The notes below the pieces were generated by a model. It saw only the letters and a program-made list of their open reading frames with translations, made no database searches and was not told where the DNA came from. A stretch of DNA of 64,000 nt from Natrarchaeobius chitinivorans (GTDB taxonomy: Archaea > Halobacteriota > Halobacteria > Halobacteriales > Natrialbaceae): the NCBI RefSeq assembly GCF_003841505.1, contig NZ_REGA01000017.1, forward strand, positions 46,614 to 110,613, read 5' to 3'. Of the stretch, positions 50,751 to 59,830 are shown one piece after another (the first letter of the stretch is position 1; each line of letters begins with the position of its first letter). The translations under genes were made by a program, and so were the position numbers.

Positions 50751-51597
50751 CTATGGGACCGTAAACCGCTCAGGGACCGGAATATTCAGTACGGATTCGT
50801 CGATCGGTCTCGCTTCCCGTCGATATCGCTCGAAGAGCGAGAGCGCCCACTCTCGAGCCTCGGGTGCCTCGGTGTCGACCCATGCACGCAGTGCTCTGGT
50901 TTCGGTGTCGTGACAACAGATGCTGACACGGTCGTCGAAGATGTCGATCCCACACCGCGTCCTGTCGGGAAGGTCGTCGTGGACGAGGACAGTACAGTGG
51001 TCCCGGGCGGCCGCCTTCTCGAACAGTTCGGGATCCCACTTGACGGTCGCGGCCAGAACCGCCTGCGAGTACACGTACTCGATTTCCATGCCGTCGAGAG
51101 CAGCTCGACAGAACGTCTCGTTGGCGACCGCTTTGAATATCGTCGCGCCAAACCCATACATCGACTCGCTCTCCTCGACCAGTTGGATTACGCGGTCGAT
51201 CGGTTCGTACGGATATCCCGGGCCGGGATAGGCGACGACGGCGTCTGCGAACAGGTCCACGGAGAACCCTTCCATTTCCCGCGGAAGCCACTGCCAGACG
51301 TCGCAGTTTCCCCTCGGTCTCCATCGCATCGCGTAGCTCGCCGAACCGTTCGGCAACGAATTCGCCGAGCGGTGTGAGTTCGTACGTCGGCCCGCTGCGT
51401 TCGATCCATCGTCGCTCCTCGAAGTCGCCGAGCACGCGTCCGATGGTCGAGGCGTGGGCACCGGTCTCGGACTGCAGGTCGGCCCTGTCACAGCCCCCCT
51501 CAGTGAGTGCGTCGAGCACTCCGACGCGGTGGTCAGAACTGGCGAGGAATGCAATGTCGTCGAGTGTTGAATCCGTGGTGATATTATGTGTTAGCAC
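50751..51597 (-). pseudogene. FilR1-like winged-helix regulator (copy 2), frameshifted
   Basis: A paralogue of the regulator at 13976-14815. The N-terminal winged helix (LASSDHRVGVLDALTEGGCDRADLQ, GRVLGDFEERRWIE) is read from a GTG at 51597. At about 51302-51308 the frame breaks: KLR is followed by VWQWLPREMEGF only in another frame, which then continues through LVHDDLPDRTRCGIDIFDDRVSICCHD to the stop at 50751. The paralogue has KLREVWPWLPTE-like sequence here, so two bases appear deleted. Either the gene is dead or the base count is wrong. The downstream operator is intact. Confidence 0.8.
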
Positions 51598-51891
51598 ACA
51601 TCAATCGTACGAAGGGCATTCCCGACAAGCAACTTGGCGGTCCGAACCTGAACTGACGAGCGAGCTCGTTCGGTGTGGTCCGATTGCGTTCACCAGTCGA
51701 CGGTTGGAACGGTAAACTGCTCTGTGCAGGCCACCTCGGTACCGACAGGGAGAGAACCAATTGCGTCTCGACAGAGATTCTGCCGCAGTTATCCTCTGGC
51801 CCTCGCACGCCCTTCCGGATAGATAATCGATCGTTCGATACACTGTAAGGTAGAAGGCCCGGAGCGTTCACCGATTCCCCGTCGCTCAAAA
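51598..51891. other. Featureless gap upstream of the decayed PEP-utilising gene
   Basis: No protein with haloarchaeal composition is seen on either strand in these bases. A stop codon at 51820-51822 ends the frame that joins the PEP-domain remnant, so the lost N-terminal half of that protein is not here. Confidence 0.4.
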
Positions 51892-53007
51892 CTCTTCGAT
51901 CACCTCGTGCAGATGCTTTCACGGGGCAACTCTATGTGAATGTGCACCATAGTAGAGTGGGAGTTACGTGAGAACGTCACCACCGCGATGATGATCGAAT
52001 TGGGAGACATCACCGACATCACCCGCGACAACCCGCAAGTCGAACGAGCGCTCAAAGAGGGCCGTAGCCTCGATGAGATACGCGAAGTGGCTGGCGGCGA
52101 AGAGTTCACTACTGCGTTCGAGAACTTCCTCGACGAGTACGGGTTCAGGGCCCCCGCCGAAATCGAGTTCTCTCACCCGCGGTATCACGAGGATCCGTCA
52201 CCGCTGTTGGGCACTGTTCGAGCGAAACTCGAAACTGGCGAACCGGGAGACCACAGAACCCACGTCGAACGCCTGGAGACTGAAGCCGAGCGAGCGATCA
52301 CTCGTCTCGAACGACAGGCGAGCCGAGAGCGGTTTGGCTCAATTCGACGACGCCTCGTTCGTCCGTTCGCGCTGCGGTACCGGAGCTATCTCTCGATGCG
52401 GGAGGTCACCAAGTACGCTCTCTCGCAACTGCTGGATGAAACTCGGCGACAGGTACTCGCAGCTGGTGAGAAACTGGAACGTGACGGCCGTCTCGAAGAC
52501 GTGAACGACGTCTGGCTCTACGACTTCGACGAATTGCTGTCCGAACTCTCGAATCCCGACACGCCGACCGATATTGATCTCGATACACGGCGGGCCGAAC
52601 AGTTCCATCATCAGCAACTTCGTGCACCGCGTGTCATCACGAGTGACGGGGAGATCCCCCGAGGCGGTATTGCTTCGGACGTCGATACTGACGGACTCGT
52701 TGGCATTCCCACGGCCAGTGGTGTCGCAGAAGGACAGGCTCGGGTCATCGAAGAGCCGAGCGACGCGACCCTCGAAACCGGGGAGATACTCGTCGCACCC
52801 CACACCGACCCCGGGTGGACGCCGCTATTCCTCAACGCAGCCGGTCTGGTGACCAATAACGGCGGGAAGATGACCCACGGGTCAATCGTCGCTCGAGAGT
52901 ACGGAATCCCATCGGTAGTCGTCGCTGGAGCGACGAAGCAGATAGAAACAGGACAGCGAATTCGAGTCGATGGTAACCGGGGCGTCGTCGAAATGCTCAA
53001 AGACTGA
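51892..53007 (+). pseudogene. C-terminal remnant of a PEP-utilising (rifampicin phosphotransferase/PEP synthase-like) enzyme
   Basis: From about 51976 the frame reads ENVTTAMMIELGDITDITRDNPQVERAL, which matches the middle-to-C-terminal part of PEP synthase/Rph-type proteins. It ends with the mobile phosphohistidine domain NAAGLVTNNGGKMTHGSIVAREYGIPSVV, in which the His is present. The family is normally about 750-900 residues with an ATP-grasp N-terminal domain. Here only about 340 residues remain. Directly upstream, in another frame and ending at TGA 51937, is LFDHLVQMLSRGNSM, resembling the missing preceding segment. The gene seems truncated and interrupted; a new start (51940) could still give a stand-alone domain. 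Confidence 0.7.
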
Positions 53008-53072
53008 TTTGACCAGCAAACCAGTCTAACGGGGATCGAACAATTATACGGTCTCACCGCATCTGTCGCGGT

Positions 53073-53294
53073 ATGCGCAGACTCTCGCTCACGTTATTGA
53101 CGCTCGCACTGACAGGGTGGATGGTCGCCGGTGTTGCACACGTACGGAGTCTCCGAGCGGATAACGAAGACGAGAGATCGAGGTGGACGATGAGACGGAA
53201 CCAGTGTCTACTGCTGTCGAGTATTTCCATGAACTCGTTCGTCGTGATCGCTCTGTATCGATACGCGAGAAAATTCGCGTATCGAAGGGGCTGA
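53073..53294 (+). CDS. Small hypothetical protein, possible frameshifted gene
   Basis: The open frame encodes 73 residues with an N-terminal hydrophobic helix (LTLLTLALTGWMVAGVAHV) followed by an acidic stretch (RADNEDERSR). A second frame, from a GTG at 53183, overlaps it and has better acidic composition (VSTAVEYFHELVRRDRSVSIREKIRVSKG). A single frameshift near 53180 would join the two into a longer protein. No family is recognised. Support is weak. Confidence 0.3.
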   Translation: MRRLSLTLLTLALTGWMVAGVAHVRSLRADNEDERSRWTMRRNQCLLLSSISMNSFVVIALYRYARKFAYRRG

Positions 53295-53317
53295 TACTGA
53301 GCGGAACGACCGGTTTC

Positions 53318-53716
53318 TCACCGTTCGACTCCCAGATTGTCCCCGGTTGGTGGTCGAGAATTGGTGTGAAGATACCCTCCGAGATAGCCGCCTGCGGTGC
53401 TCAGTCCCACGAACCAGAGTGCGAGCATCGGCAACATGATCAGGAAGATTATCGCCAGTTCCAGACCGCCAGGAGCGCCTGGGCTGGCCGCGGGGATTCC
53501 GGCGTACAGCAGCAGTCCTATACACATTACGAGGACGAGCGGGATGGTGGCAATCGCGCCGGAGATTGCTCCGGCCTTGGCTCCGCGCTTGGGTGTTTCT
53601 CTCTGAAGATATCCCGCAATACCCCCACCGAGCAGTGGCGAGAATCCCGTGAACGAGAGTGCGATCGTGGTGACGGCTCCAATAGCTGCATTGATCCACG
53701 TACTTCTGTTAGTCAT
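53318..53716 (-). CDS. DUF5518 domain membrane protein
   Basis: The 132-residue protein has four hydrophobic helices and the DUF5518 pattern NAAIGAVTTIALSFTGFSPLLGGGIAGYLQRETPKRGAKAGAISGAIATIPL, ending with STAGGYLGGYLH. It is the second family member in the window (see 45686-46102). It lacks the long polar N-terminus of the other. The start at 53716 is set by the family. It is divergent from the TspO gene, with about 160 bp between them. Confidence 0.83.
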   Translation of the reverse strand: MTNRSTWINAAIGAVTTIALSFTGFSPLLGGGIAGYLQRETPKRGAKAGAISGAIATIPLVLVMCIGLLLYAGIPAASPGAPGGLELAIIFLIMLPMLALWFVGLSTAGGYLGGYLHTNSRPPTGDNLGVER

Positions 53717-53879
53717 GGTGAATATATGGCCCCACATCTGCATAGCCACCGTGTTAGATTCTCGGAAAGCAGGAAACGGACGAATTCGGATGAGAGGAAT
53801 CGATAGTAAGCGGGAGGTTTGCAGATTTGACGCGCCACATGCTTCGAGATTTAAACGACTCCCTGTGGTACTGTCGGTG

Positions 53880-54398
53880 ATGGCCACTGTCTTCGAGACA
53901 GGGACTCGTGTCGAGCGACGTGATGGCGTGGAGTGGCGGGAACTGGCGCTTACGATCGCATTTTGCGAACTCGTCGGTATCATCCCGGGAATCCTGACAG
54001 CAGAGGAGCTCGAAATCTGGTACCGAACGTTAGAGAAACCATCGGCATCCCCGCCAGATTGGGTCTTCGGTCCCGTCTGGGGGCTGTTGTTTGCACTGAT
54101 GGGTGTATCGCTCTACCTGGTTCGTCGAGAACGGGTAGATTCACGGTCGAAAACGCGAGCGATCGGGCTCTTCGTGACGCAACTCGCGCTGAATGCGACG
54201 TGGAGTTTCGTCTTTTTCGGCCGCCGATCGACCCGTGGTGGCTTCGCCATCATCCTCTTGCTCGGTCCAGCGATCGCGGTCACCATCGGTTCGTTCGCTC
54301 GAATTGATCGCCGAGCAGCATTGTTGCTCGTTCCGTACTTGTTGTGGGTCGGGTTCGCAACATACCTCAACTACGAAATCTGGCAACTCAATCGGTGA
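53880..54398 (+). CDS. TspO/MBR-family membrane protein
   Basis: The 172-residue protein has five hydrophobic helices and the TspO signatures WYRTLEKPSASPPDWVFGPVWGLLFALMGVSLYLV and FVTQLALNATWSFVFFG, plus the closing PYLLWVGFATYLNYEIWQLN. The PPDWVFGPVW motif with Trp and Pro is characteristic. TspO binds tetrapyrroles and is associated with porphyrin and stress handling. Note that a HemG-like flavodoxin gene lies 4 kb downstream. The start at 53880 follows the family; longer frames lack coding character. Confidence 0.87.
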   Translation: MATVFETGTRVERRDGVEWRELALTIAFCELVGIIPGILTAEELEIWYRTLEKPSASPPDWVFGPVWGLLFALMGVSLYLVRRERVDSRSKTRAIGLFVTQLALNATWSFVFFGRRSTRGGFAIILLLGPAIAVTIGSFARIDRRAALLLVPYLLWVGFATYLNYEIWQLNR

Positions 54399-54420
54399 TC
54401 TGGCCCTGATCCAATAGCAG

Positions 54421-55119
54421 TCAATCGCGGATTTCGATGTCCCCGAGGAATGCGACTCCTGAGACGATCAGATCCGGATCTGTATCTGCGCCACGATCTC
54501 CGGAGTGGCGTGGTCGGCGGTCGGTAATATCGCCCAGGACAGAGATCGTCTCGAAGCGAACCTCCCACTCGGTCGGGACGCGCAGTTCTGCATCACCGAA
54601 CACGGAAACGACCTCGACGATCGCGGGACGCGTTTTAACACTCGCATCACGAAGGTCGAGTTCGCCATCACCGAACACAGCGACGAGTTCCGCTCCCGTG
54701 AAGCGATCCGTGGTGATACGTCGTTCGTCACCCCCGAAGACACTCATAACGGACACCTCGCCGATTGCATCGATGCCCTCCAATCGAATACGTTGACGTC
54801 GCCGCGAGCGGCTGATCATGAGCAGAACGCCAAATAAGATGACGAACAGCGGCCACCAAGTTCCGATCGCATCGTCCGGGAGGACACCCACGTTTCGAAG
54901 GAAGAACGTCCCTGCGATGGCGATGATCATGACTGGGCCGACGAGGTTGCGAAACTCGCTCCGAATCAACGCCCACACGCCCACCAGAACGAACAGCGCT
55001 GCGATCCAGCCCCACACCGAACGCATCTCGACGAGTCCCGTCGTCGAGAGTAACAGTACGAGTCCGATGAGTACGATTACGCTCCCCGTCGTGAGACGTC
55101 CCGACAAGTTCCGCGTCAT
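54421..55119 (-). CDS. LiaF-like membrane protein (cell-wall stress response family)
   Basis: The 232-residue protein has an N-terminal block of four hydrophobic helices (SVIVLIGLVLLLSTTGLV, WGWIAALFVLVGVWALI, VMIIAIAGTFFL, WWPLFVILFGVLLMI). It ends with a beta-helix-like C-terminal domain built from VSVMSVFGGDERR, AELVAVFGDGELDLRDA, VSVFGDAELRVP and ISVLGDITD. The repeated (V/I)-S-V-x-G-D units form the LiaI-LiaF C-terminal fold. In bacteria such proteins modulate envelope-stress two-component systems; no partner kinase is adjacent. It converges with the TspO gene. Confidence 0.82.
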   Translation of the reverse strand: MTRNLSGRLTTGSVIVLIGLVLLLSTTGLVEMRSVWGWIAALFVLVGVWALIRSEFRNLVGPVMIIAIAGTFFLRNVGVLPDDAIGTWWPLFVILFGVLLMISRSRRRQRIRLEGIDAIGEVSVMSVFGGDERRITTDRFTGAELVAVFGDGELDLRDASVKTRPAIVEVVSVFGDAELRVPTEWEVRFETISVLGDITDRRPRHSGDRGADTDPDLIVSGVAFLGDIEIRD

Positions 55120-55268
55120 GGCTGGAGATCACGATTAGGATACACAAGAGAATTATTCAGATACGGAATAATAACGAGAAGCATACCGAATACCTCGCTA
55201 CTGGACGAGTAATACGTGCTGGCTACCCATGCGACCGCTCCCGTCATGGTTCACGGTTCTCTCAATGA

Positions 55269-55949
55269 CTATAGCATCCATTCAAATCCGTCGAGTACAG
55301 CCTGTTTACCTCCGGATTCGATTATGTCTCCGTGGCCAGGGATTACCCGGTCGAAATCCCATGCGAGAACGTCCTGAAGAGACCTGCGAAACGATGTGTT
55401 GTTGGCGATCGTGAGTCGAAAGTCGAGCGGCGGACCGACCTGTTTGTAGACGCCTGCGACGTGGGCCATTATGCGAGTTTTCAGCGGGCTTCCATCCCCG
55501 ATGTGATACCCGACGTCGCCGAGAATGACCGTTCGACTCGGCCGGTGAAAGTACGCGATTTCGGAGATCCACCGATTTCCCAGAATCGCAACTTGATCGA
55601 TATCCGGGGCCCATCGCGGATCTGGCGTATCACCCAACAACTGGTCGAATTGCAAATCAGGTCGGCGCACGTCGAGCCCTGGGGCAGCTAAGAGTTCTGC
55701 GGTGGGGTATGCGGCCTCGTACTGCTCCATATAGAGGTGGCCGTGGAGCTTGCTCGCCGGTGCGACGAACCGAACCTCCCCGAGGGCGTCAAGGGCTGAT
55801 TTGAGTTCGGCTGTCAACTCGCTCGGTGATTGGATGAAGAGCCCACCGCTCGAAAGCCGAATCACGGTCATAATTCGTCCAATCTCGAAGCCGAGAAACC
55901 GAAGCGGTTCCTCGTACGTCCACAGTCGTTCCGACCATTGATTGAGCAT
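55269..55949 (-). CDS. DUF4336 (metallo-beta-lactamase-fold-like) protein
   Basis: The 226-residue protein matches DUF4336: N-terminal LWTYEEPLRFLGFEIGRIMTVIRLSSGGLFIQSP, the KLHGHLYMEQYEAAYPTAELLAAPGL segment with His residues in metal-ligand-like positions, and HRPSRTVILGDVGYHI then DRVIPGHGDIIE at the end. These features resemble a degenerate MBL fold, but the full HxHxDH metal motif is missing. Function unknown. Two in-frame ATGs near the start are possible; the first fits. Confidence 0.8.
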   Translation of the reverse strand: MLNQWSERLWTYEEPLRFLGFEIGRIMTVIRLSSGGLFIQSPSELTAELKSALDALGEVRFVAPASKLHGHLYMEQYEAAYPTAELLAAPGLDVRRPDLQFDQLLGDTPDPRWAPDIDQVAILGNRWISEIAYFHRPSRTVILGDVGYHIGDGSPLKTRIMAHVAGVYKQVGPPLDFRLTIANNTSFRRSLQDVLAWDFDRVIPGHGDIIESGGKQAVLDGFEWML

Positions 55950-56020
55950 GTGCGCCTACAATTCAGATACAACCGGTCGTGTAATCAAAGGTGGCACAGT
56001 AAATACCCATAGTACGAATC

Positions 56021-56455
56021 GTGCAACCTGATCGGGTGTCACTAACCGCTTCTGGATCGCCCCAACTAGATGTGCTCAGGATCGTCCTTGGGTTGCTCTA
56101 TGCAGTAGGTGCGCTGGTTCACGGCTACTTCGCTTTGGTAACGCCGGATCTGTACCTGGTGTTCGCCGACATGGCACTCGTGACGACGTACCGGGAGCTG
56201 TGGCTAGCGGTCGTCGTTCCCAACCTCGGAGTATTACTCCCGGCGGTGATCCTCTTGGAAGCGGGGATCGCGGTGGCCATTCTGTGGCGCGGTCGCACCG
56301 TGACAGTCGCCAACCTCGTCGGCGGCTGTTTCCAACTTGGACTCGTCCTCTCCGGCCCATGGGGTGTGATCAACCTCGGGTTGGCCGCCGTTCATTTTTA
56401 TCTCGCCCGACTCGAATTTCCCCGACCGGCAATACCTCTGAATACAAGAATATAG
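56021..56455 (+). CDS. Small four-helix membrane protein
   Basis: The 144-residue protein starts at a GTG and has four hydrophobic helices (LRIVLGLLYAVGALVHGYFALV, WLAVVVPNLGVLLPAVILLEAGIAVAIL, VANLVGGCFQLGLVLSG, and a C-terminal one). It resembles DoxX-like or generic membrane proteins but carries no diagnostic motif. It lies 110 bp before the next membrane gene on the same strand. No function can be given. Confidence 0.6.
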   Translation: MQPDRVSLTASGSPQLDVLRIVLGLLYAVGALVHGYFALVTPDLYLVFADMALVTTYRELWLAVVVPNLGVLLPAVILLEAGIAVAILWRGRTVTVANLVGGCFQLGLVLSGPWGVINLGLAAVHFYLARLEFPRPAIPLNTRI

Positions 56456-56564
56456 TTGCACCGTCCGGCCTCTCGTACGTGGTCTCATCAACGACTGATG
56501 ACGTCGAGTACCTGTCTGTATTTCCCTGTAGTGGGTGTAACATACCCCTCTGGTGTGAATCACA

Positions 56565-57134
56565 GTGATCGAACCCGAATTCTGGCGGCTGCTGGCCACG
56601 ATCTCGGCGACCATGATCGGTCTGGTCTTCCTCGGAACGATGTACTACCTGGAATCGGGGTGGAAAGAGTACGAGTTCTATAGCCGTGAAATGGAGGCAC
56701 TAACCATTCGTGGTGCACAGATCATCGTCGCGTATTTCTCCACCGTACTCGTCCTGTCACTCCTTCAGGAACCGTTTCTTCCTCGAATTATCTCCACCAT
56801 CGCCTTCAGTATGCTCGCTGTGACCGTGATCGTTGTCACTCGTTCGCTCAACGAAGCGCTTCGTGCCTTCGAGAACGGCCCTGCCGACCGGGATTCGATG
56901 ACGTTCAAATCTTCCCGAGTGGGGAACTGGATCGCCTTCATCATCGTTTTCGTTGGGCCACCAACGGTCTTTCGCACTACGCAGTTAGCGGACTCTGCAG
57001 GTAGTCCCCTCTACGTTGCAGAATTGAGCCTCGCCTGGATCGCCATACTGGCCCTGCTCTTCGGATACTGGAATCTCATCCAGTTCCTACTACTCCCGTA
57101 CGAGGTACGCAGATGGGAACGTGATCTGGAATGA
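56565..57134 (+). CDS. Hypothetical multi-helix membrane protein
   Basis: The 189-residue protein starts at a GTG with IEPEFWRLLATISATMIGLVFLGTMYYLE. It has about five hydrophobic segments separated by short charged loops; the last is AWIAILALLFGYWNLIQFLLLPY. The composition is less acidic than nearby haloarchaeal proteins, consistent with a foreign origin. No family is recognised. It is possibly part of the same transcript as the small membrane protein upstream. Confidence 0.6.
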   Translation: MIEPEFWRLLATISATMIGLVFLGTMYYLESGWKEYEFYSREMEALTIRGAQIIVAYFSTVLVLSLLQEPFLPRIISTIAFSMLAVTVIVVTRSLNEALRAFENGPADRDSMTFKSSRVGNWIAFIIVFVGPPTVFRTTQLADSAGSPLYVAELSLAWIAILALLFGYWNLIQFLLLPYEVRRWERDLE

Positions 57135-57207
57135 AAATCCACCTCCGATTCGAGAGCGGCCAGCCTGGCCACACAAGCAGCGAGGTCGGGAGGCCAATTG
57201 TGGCGAA

Positions 57208-57984
57208 TCACGGTAGTGCCGCTGGCTCTTCGATCAGCTCCTTCAACCGTTGAACGAACCGAGTTGCCGGTGCGCCGTCAACGACGTCGTGGTCGAACGT
57301 CGCCGTGAGTGACAGATACTCGCGGGGTTCGATCTCGCCGTTTACGACTCCCGGCTTCTGGCCGATCCCGCCAACCGTGAGTTGAAGCGTGTAGTTCGTC
57401 GGCGTGATTCCCCACCCACTTCCGGTTCCGAACATCCCGACTGAACTCACCGCGACAGTGCCTGCGATTCGTTTCCAGCGTCGAGGAAACCACTGCGGGA
57501 GCCGAAAGAACAGCCGCCGGACAGGCCCGGGGAGGCGAAAGGCCAATGAGGCAAACCCGGACTGCTGTCGTTCGCCTGGATCCGTCTGGACTGTCCGAAT
57601 CTCGTCGTGAATAGACTGCAGTGACTGGCGATTCGCCGCTCTGATGACGTGCGGAATGCCGATTCGGTTGCCACCGATACCAACCTCGATGAGAACCATC
57701 ACATCCACATCGTCGAACTGGATAATCCGTCCCCGCCAGTCACGGTAGGCGTTGATGTGGCGATGATCGTCGAGGGCTCGAGCCAGACAATGCACGAGAA
57801 ACGCGGTGAACGAGAGTTTTTCGCCCGTTCTCTCCTCTCGCTCGTGAATACGCCGGCGGGCTTCGGTGACGTCGAACTCGACGAGTCCGTGAATGACGCT
57901 TCGTCGGCCAGCCATGCGCATCGCGTCAACAGTTCCTCGCCGCAGTATCGGGAACGGTTCGATCGTGTCACGTTGCTCGGTCAT
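57208..57984 (-). CDS. 2-oxoacid dehydrogenase E2-like acyltransferase domain, stand-alone
   Basis: The 258-residue protein is the catalytic acyltransferase fold of E2 proteins without lipoyl or E1/E3-binding domains. Key blocks are RRSVIHGLVEFDVTEARRRI, KLSFTAFLVHCLARALDDHRHINAYRDWRGRI, and the active-site TFDHDVVDGAPATRFV with the His-x3-Asp-Gly motif. An unusual segment rich in Arg and Phe (PGPVRRLFFRLPQWFPRRWKRI) lies near residue 155-175. Full E2 proteins are over 400 residues. With no E1, E3 or lipoylated domain nearby, an acyl transfer to another carrier, or an evolved new role, is likely. Confidence 0.82.
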   Translation of the reverse strand: MTEQRDTIEPFPILRRGTVDAMRMAGRRSVIHGLVEFDVTEARRRIHEREERTGEKLSFTAFLVHCLARALDDHRHINAYRDWRGRIIQFDDVDVMVLIEVGIGGNRIGIPHVIRAANRQSLQSIHDEIRTVQTDPGERQQSGFASLAFRLPGPVRRLFFRLPQWFPRRWKRIAGTVAVSSVGMFGTGSGWGITPTNYTLQLTVGGIGQKPGVVNGEIEPREYLSLTATFDHDVVDGAPATRFVQRLKELIEEPAALP

Positions 57985-58079
57985 TCGAGTCCTGCGTGGT
58001 CGTCAGCAGCAGGAGGTGTGATACCGAGACGGCCTTCGGCAAACGCGGCAACGTCGGCGGCAAACGCCTCGACCTCGTC

Positions 58080-58574
58080 CTAATCCGTGAATTCGATGTC
58101 CCCCGCCGAGTCTGCGTCGGGCATCTCGGTCACGTTCCGCCTGGCGATCTGTTTCATGACCAATCGCTTCAAGAAACCGTATTGCGTATAGCGCAACGCG
58201 CCACCGAACAGGCCGATTCGATCGGGATGCCAGTCAGTGGTCTCGATGAACTCCTCGACGTAGCCAGCCGCCTGGGATTCCCCGCCCTCGTCGGCGGACG
58301 ACAGCGATACCTGGAAGAAGGCGGTTGGTTTCGTCGCCAGTGAGTCGCGGGTAGCTGTGACGAACTCACGGACAGACGATTGGTGCTTGCCGGCGTGAAT
58401 GGACGCGCCGACGAGGACCGCGTCGAAGTCGTCGATGGTGAAATCCGGAGAGACCTCGTTCGCGTCCACTGTCGTGGCTTCATGCCCGCGGTCGACGAGT
58501 ACGTCACCGATTCGAGTTGCAACTTTCTCCGTCTGTCCCTCACCAGTTCCATAGACCACGAGGAATGTTGCCAT
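58080..58574 (-). CDS. Flavodoxin-domain protein, HemG-like
   Basis: The 164-residue protein has a flavodoxin fold with the FMN phosphate loop VVYGTGEGQTEKVATRI (residues 6-22), AVLVGASIHAGKHQSSVREFV and FFQVSLSSADEGGE. The long C-terminal insert and the GGALRYTQYGFLKRLVMKQIA end resemble protoporphyrinogen oxidase HemG. HemG oxidises protoporphyrinogen IX in heme synthesis, but many haloarchaeal relatives have no proven activity. It precedes the E2-like gene on the same strand by 95 bp, so cotranscription is likely. Confidence 0.85.
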   Translation of the reverse strand: MATFLVVYGTGEGQTEKVATRIGDVLVDRGHEATTVDANEVSPDFTIDDFDAVLVGASIHAGKHQSSVREFVTATRDSLATKPTAFFQVSLSSADEGGESQAAGYVEEFIETTDWHPDRIGLFGGALRYTQYGFLKRLVMKQIARRNVTEMPDADSAGDIEFTD

Positions 58575-58735
58575 GGGGAATCTCAGGTTACTACCCTCGC
58601 AACGACAATAAAGGGATGGCGGATATCGAGAGCTGCATCCCTTATCACTTCCCTTCGCCGTTCACCAGGTGTCTTAGGAGGTGAACCGGTTCCGGTATCT
58701 TCGTGTCCAATCACATGGTGACCCGAGGTGAACGC

Positions 58736-59599
58736 CTACGGATCTGGTTCATCAGTCGCCTGTATTCCGCCGGTCGGTTGAGGTGATATCTTTCCACCAA
58801 ACGCCAGCAGGTAGCTGATTGCCAGCGCCGCCGCGATGACGAGCGGAAGCATCGTGAACACGATTACCCACACCGAGACGGTGATCTCGCCCTCTAGGAC
58901 CAGCACAACGGTCATTCCCGTGATCGACGGGGTGAGCAGCGCGCCGAGCAGGAGAACGACGCCACCGACGACGTATCCCCACGGACGTCGCTGCCAGAGC
59001 CAGTAGCCGGCGATCGCCAGTGCCGGGACCACGACAGCGAGATCGATCGCGTGGCTGACCGTCGCCTGTTCACCGAGCTCGTCAACGATCGTGGGTGAAG
59101 TCCCTTCTATCAATGGTGGCACCAGATCCCCTAACCACAACAGCGCGAGGCCGAATGCGATCACCCAGAGGAACCCGCTGTAGACGACGGGCGAGACGCG
59201 ACCGTGGACCTCGCGGTAGACTCGATCTTCGTCGATACCGGCGAAGCCGCTGATGAGCGCGAACAGCGAGAGTCCGAACAGGACGACGTAGCCGAGGAAG
59301 AACTCGTTCCACGCGACCGAAAACGCGAACGTTGCCCACATGTAAGTCATGTAGGCGAGCGCTCCGAGCCAGATCACGTATCCGCGAAGCGAGCCGCGGG
59401 CTGCCAACCAGAGTCCGAGCGCCAGCACCGGCACGCCGACGGCCAGGATCGTGAGATCCTGCATGTACAGTGCCGTGAGGAAATCCGGGTGATCCCTGTA
59501 GTGGCCCGAGCGGAAGAGGCCGAGGAGCGTCGAAACGATCGACAGGACGAGGATTGCAATCGTCGTCCCGATCTGCCAGCGCGAAAGTGAAGTAGTCAT
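58736..59599 (-). CDS. Hypothetical multi-helix membrane protein
   Basis: The 287-residue protein has about eight hydrophobic helices, beginning with WQIGTTIAILVLSIVSTLLGLF. Charged loops include FRSGHYRDHPDFL and AGIDEDRVYREVHGRVSP. It contains no recognised transporter or enzyme signature. Start ATG at 59599. It stands between the flavodoxin gene and the secreted hypothetical protein and probably has its own promoter. Confidence 0.6.
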   Translation of the reverse strand: MTTSLSRWQIGTTIAILVLSIVSTLLGLFRSGHYRDHPDFLTALYMQDLTILAVGVPVLALGLWLAARGSLRGYVIWLGALAYMTYMWATFAFSVAWNEFFLGYVVLFGLSLFALISGFAGIDEDRVYREVHGRVSPVVYSGFLWVIAFGLALLWLGDLVPPLIEGTSPTIVDELGEQATVSHAIDLAVVVPALAIAGYWLWQRRPWGYVVGGVVLLLGALLTPSITGMTVVLVLEGEITVSVWVIVFTMLPLVIAAALAISYLLAFGGKISPQPTGGIQATDEPDP

Positions 59600-59830
59600 C
59601 CCTCTGTCACTGGTAACATACACGACTCGCAGCGCGATAACCTGCTACAGTGATTCTCTCCGTGGAGGAACACAGCGTTATGTCGGTCTCGTCATCAGCC
59701 GTTTCACGGTCGGCTCCGGATCACTCCGGCGATGACCGATTTCTGATTGAGCAGGTTTATCCCACTCACGCCGCTGTCGTACCGAAGCCGCTGAAATCCG
59801 TATCAGGAGGGATCGTCACCGCCTTTCCCA

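Noticed and set aside
51584..51922. A 112-codon minus-strand frame between the FilR1-like pseudogene and the PEP remnant
   Set aside because: Its composition (Ser, Arg, Pro) is not haloarchaeal coding, and no motif or promoter is seen.
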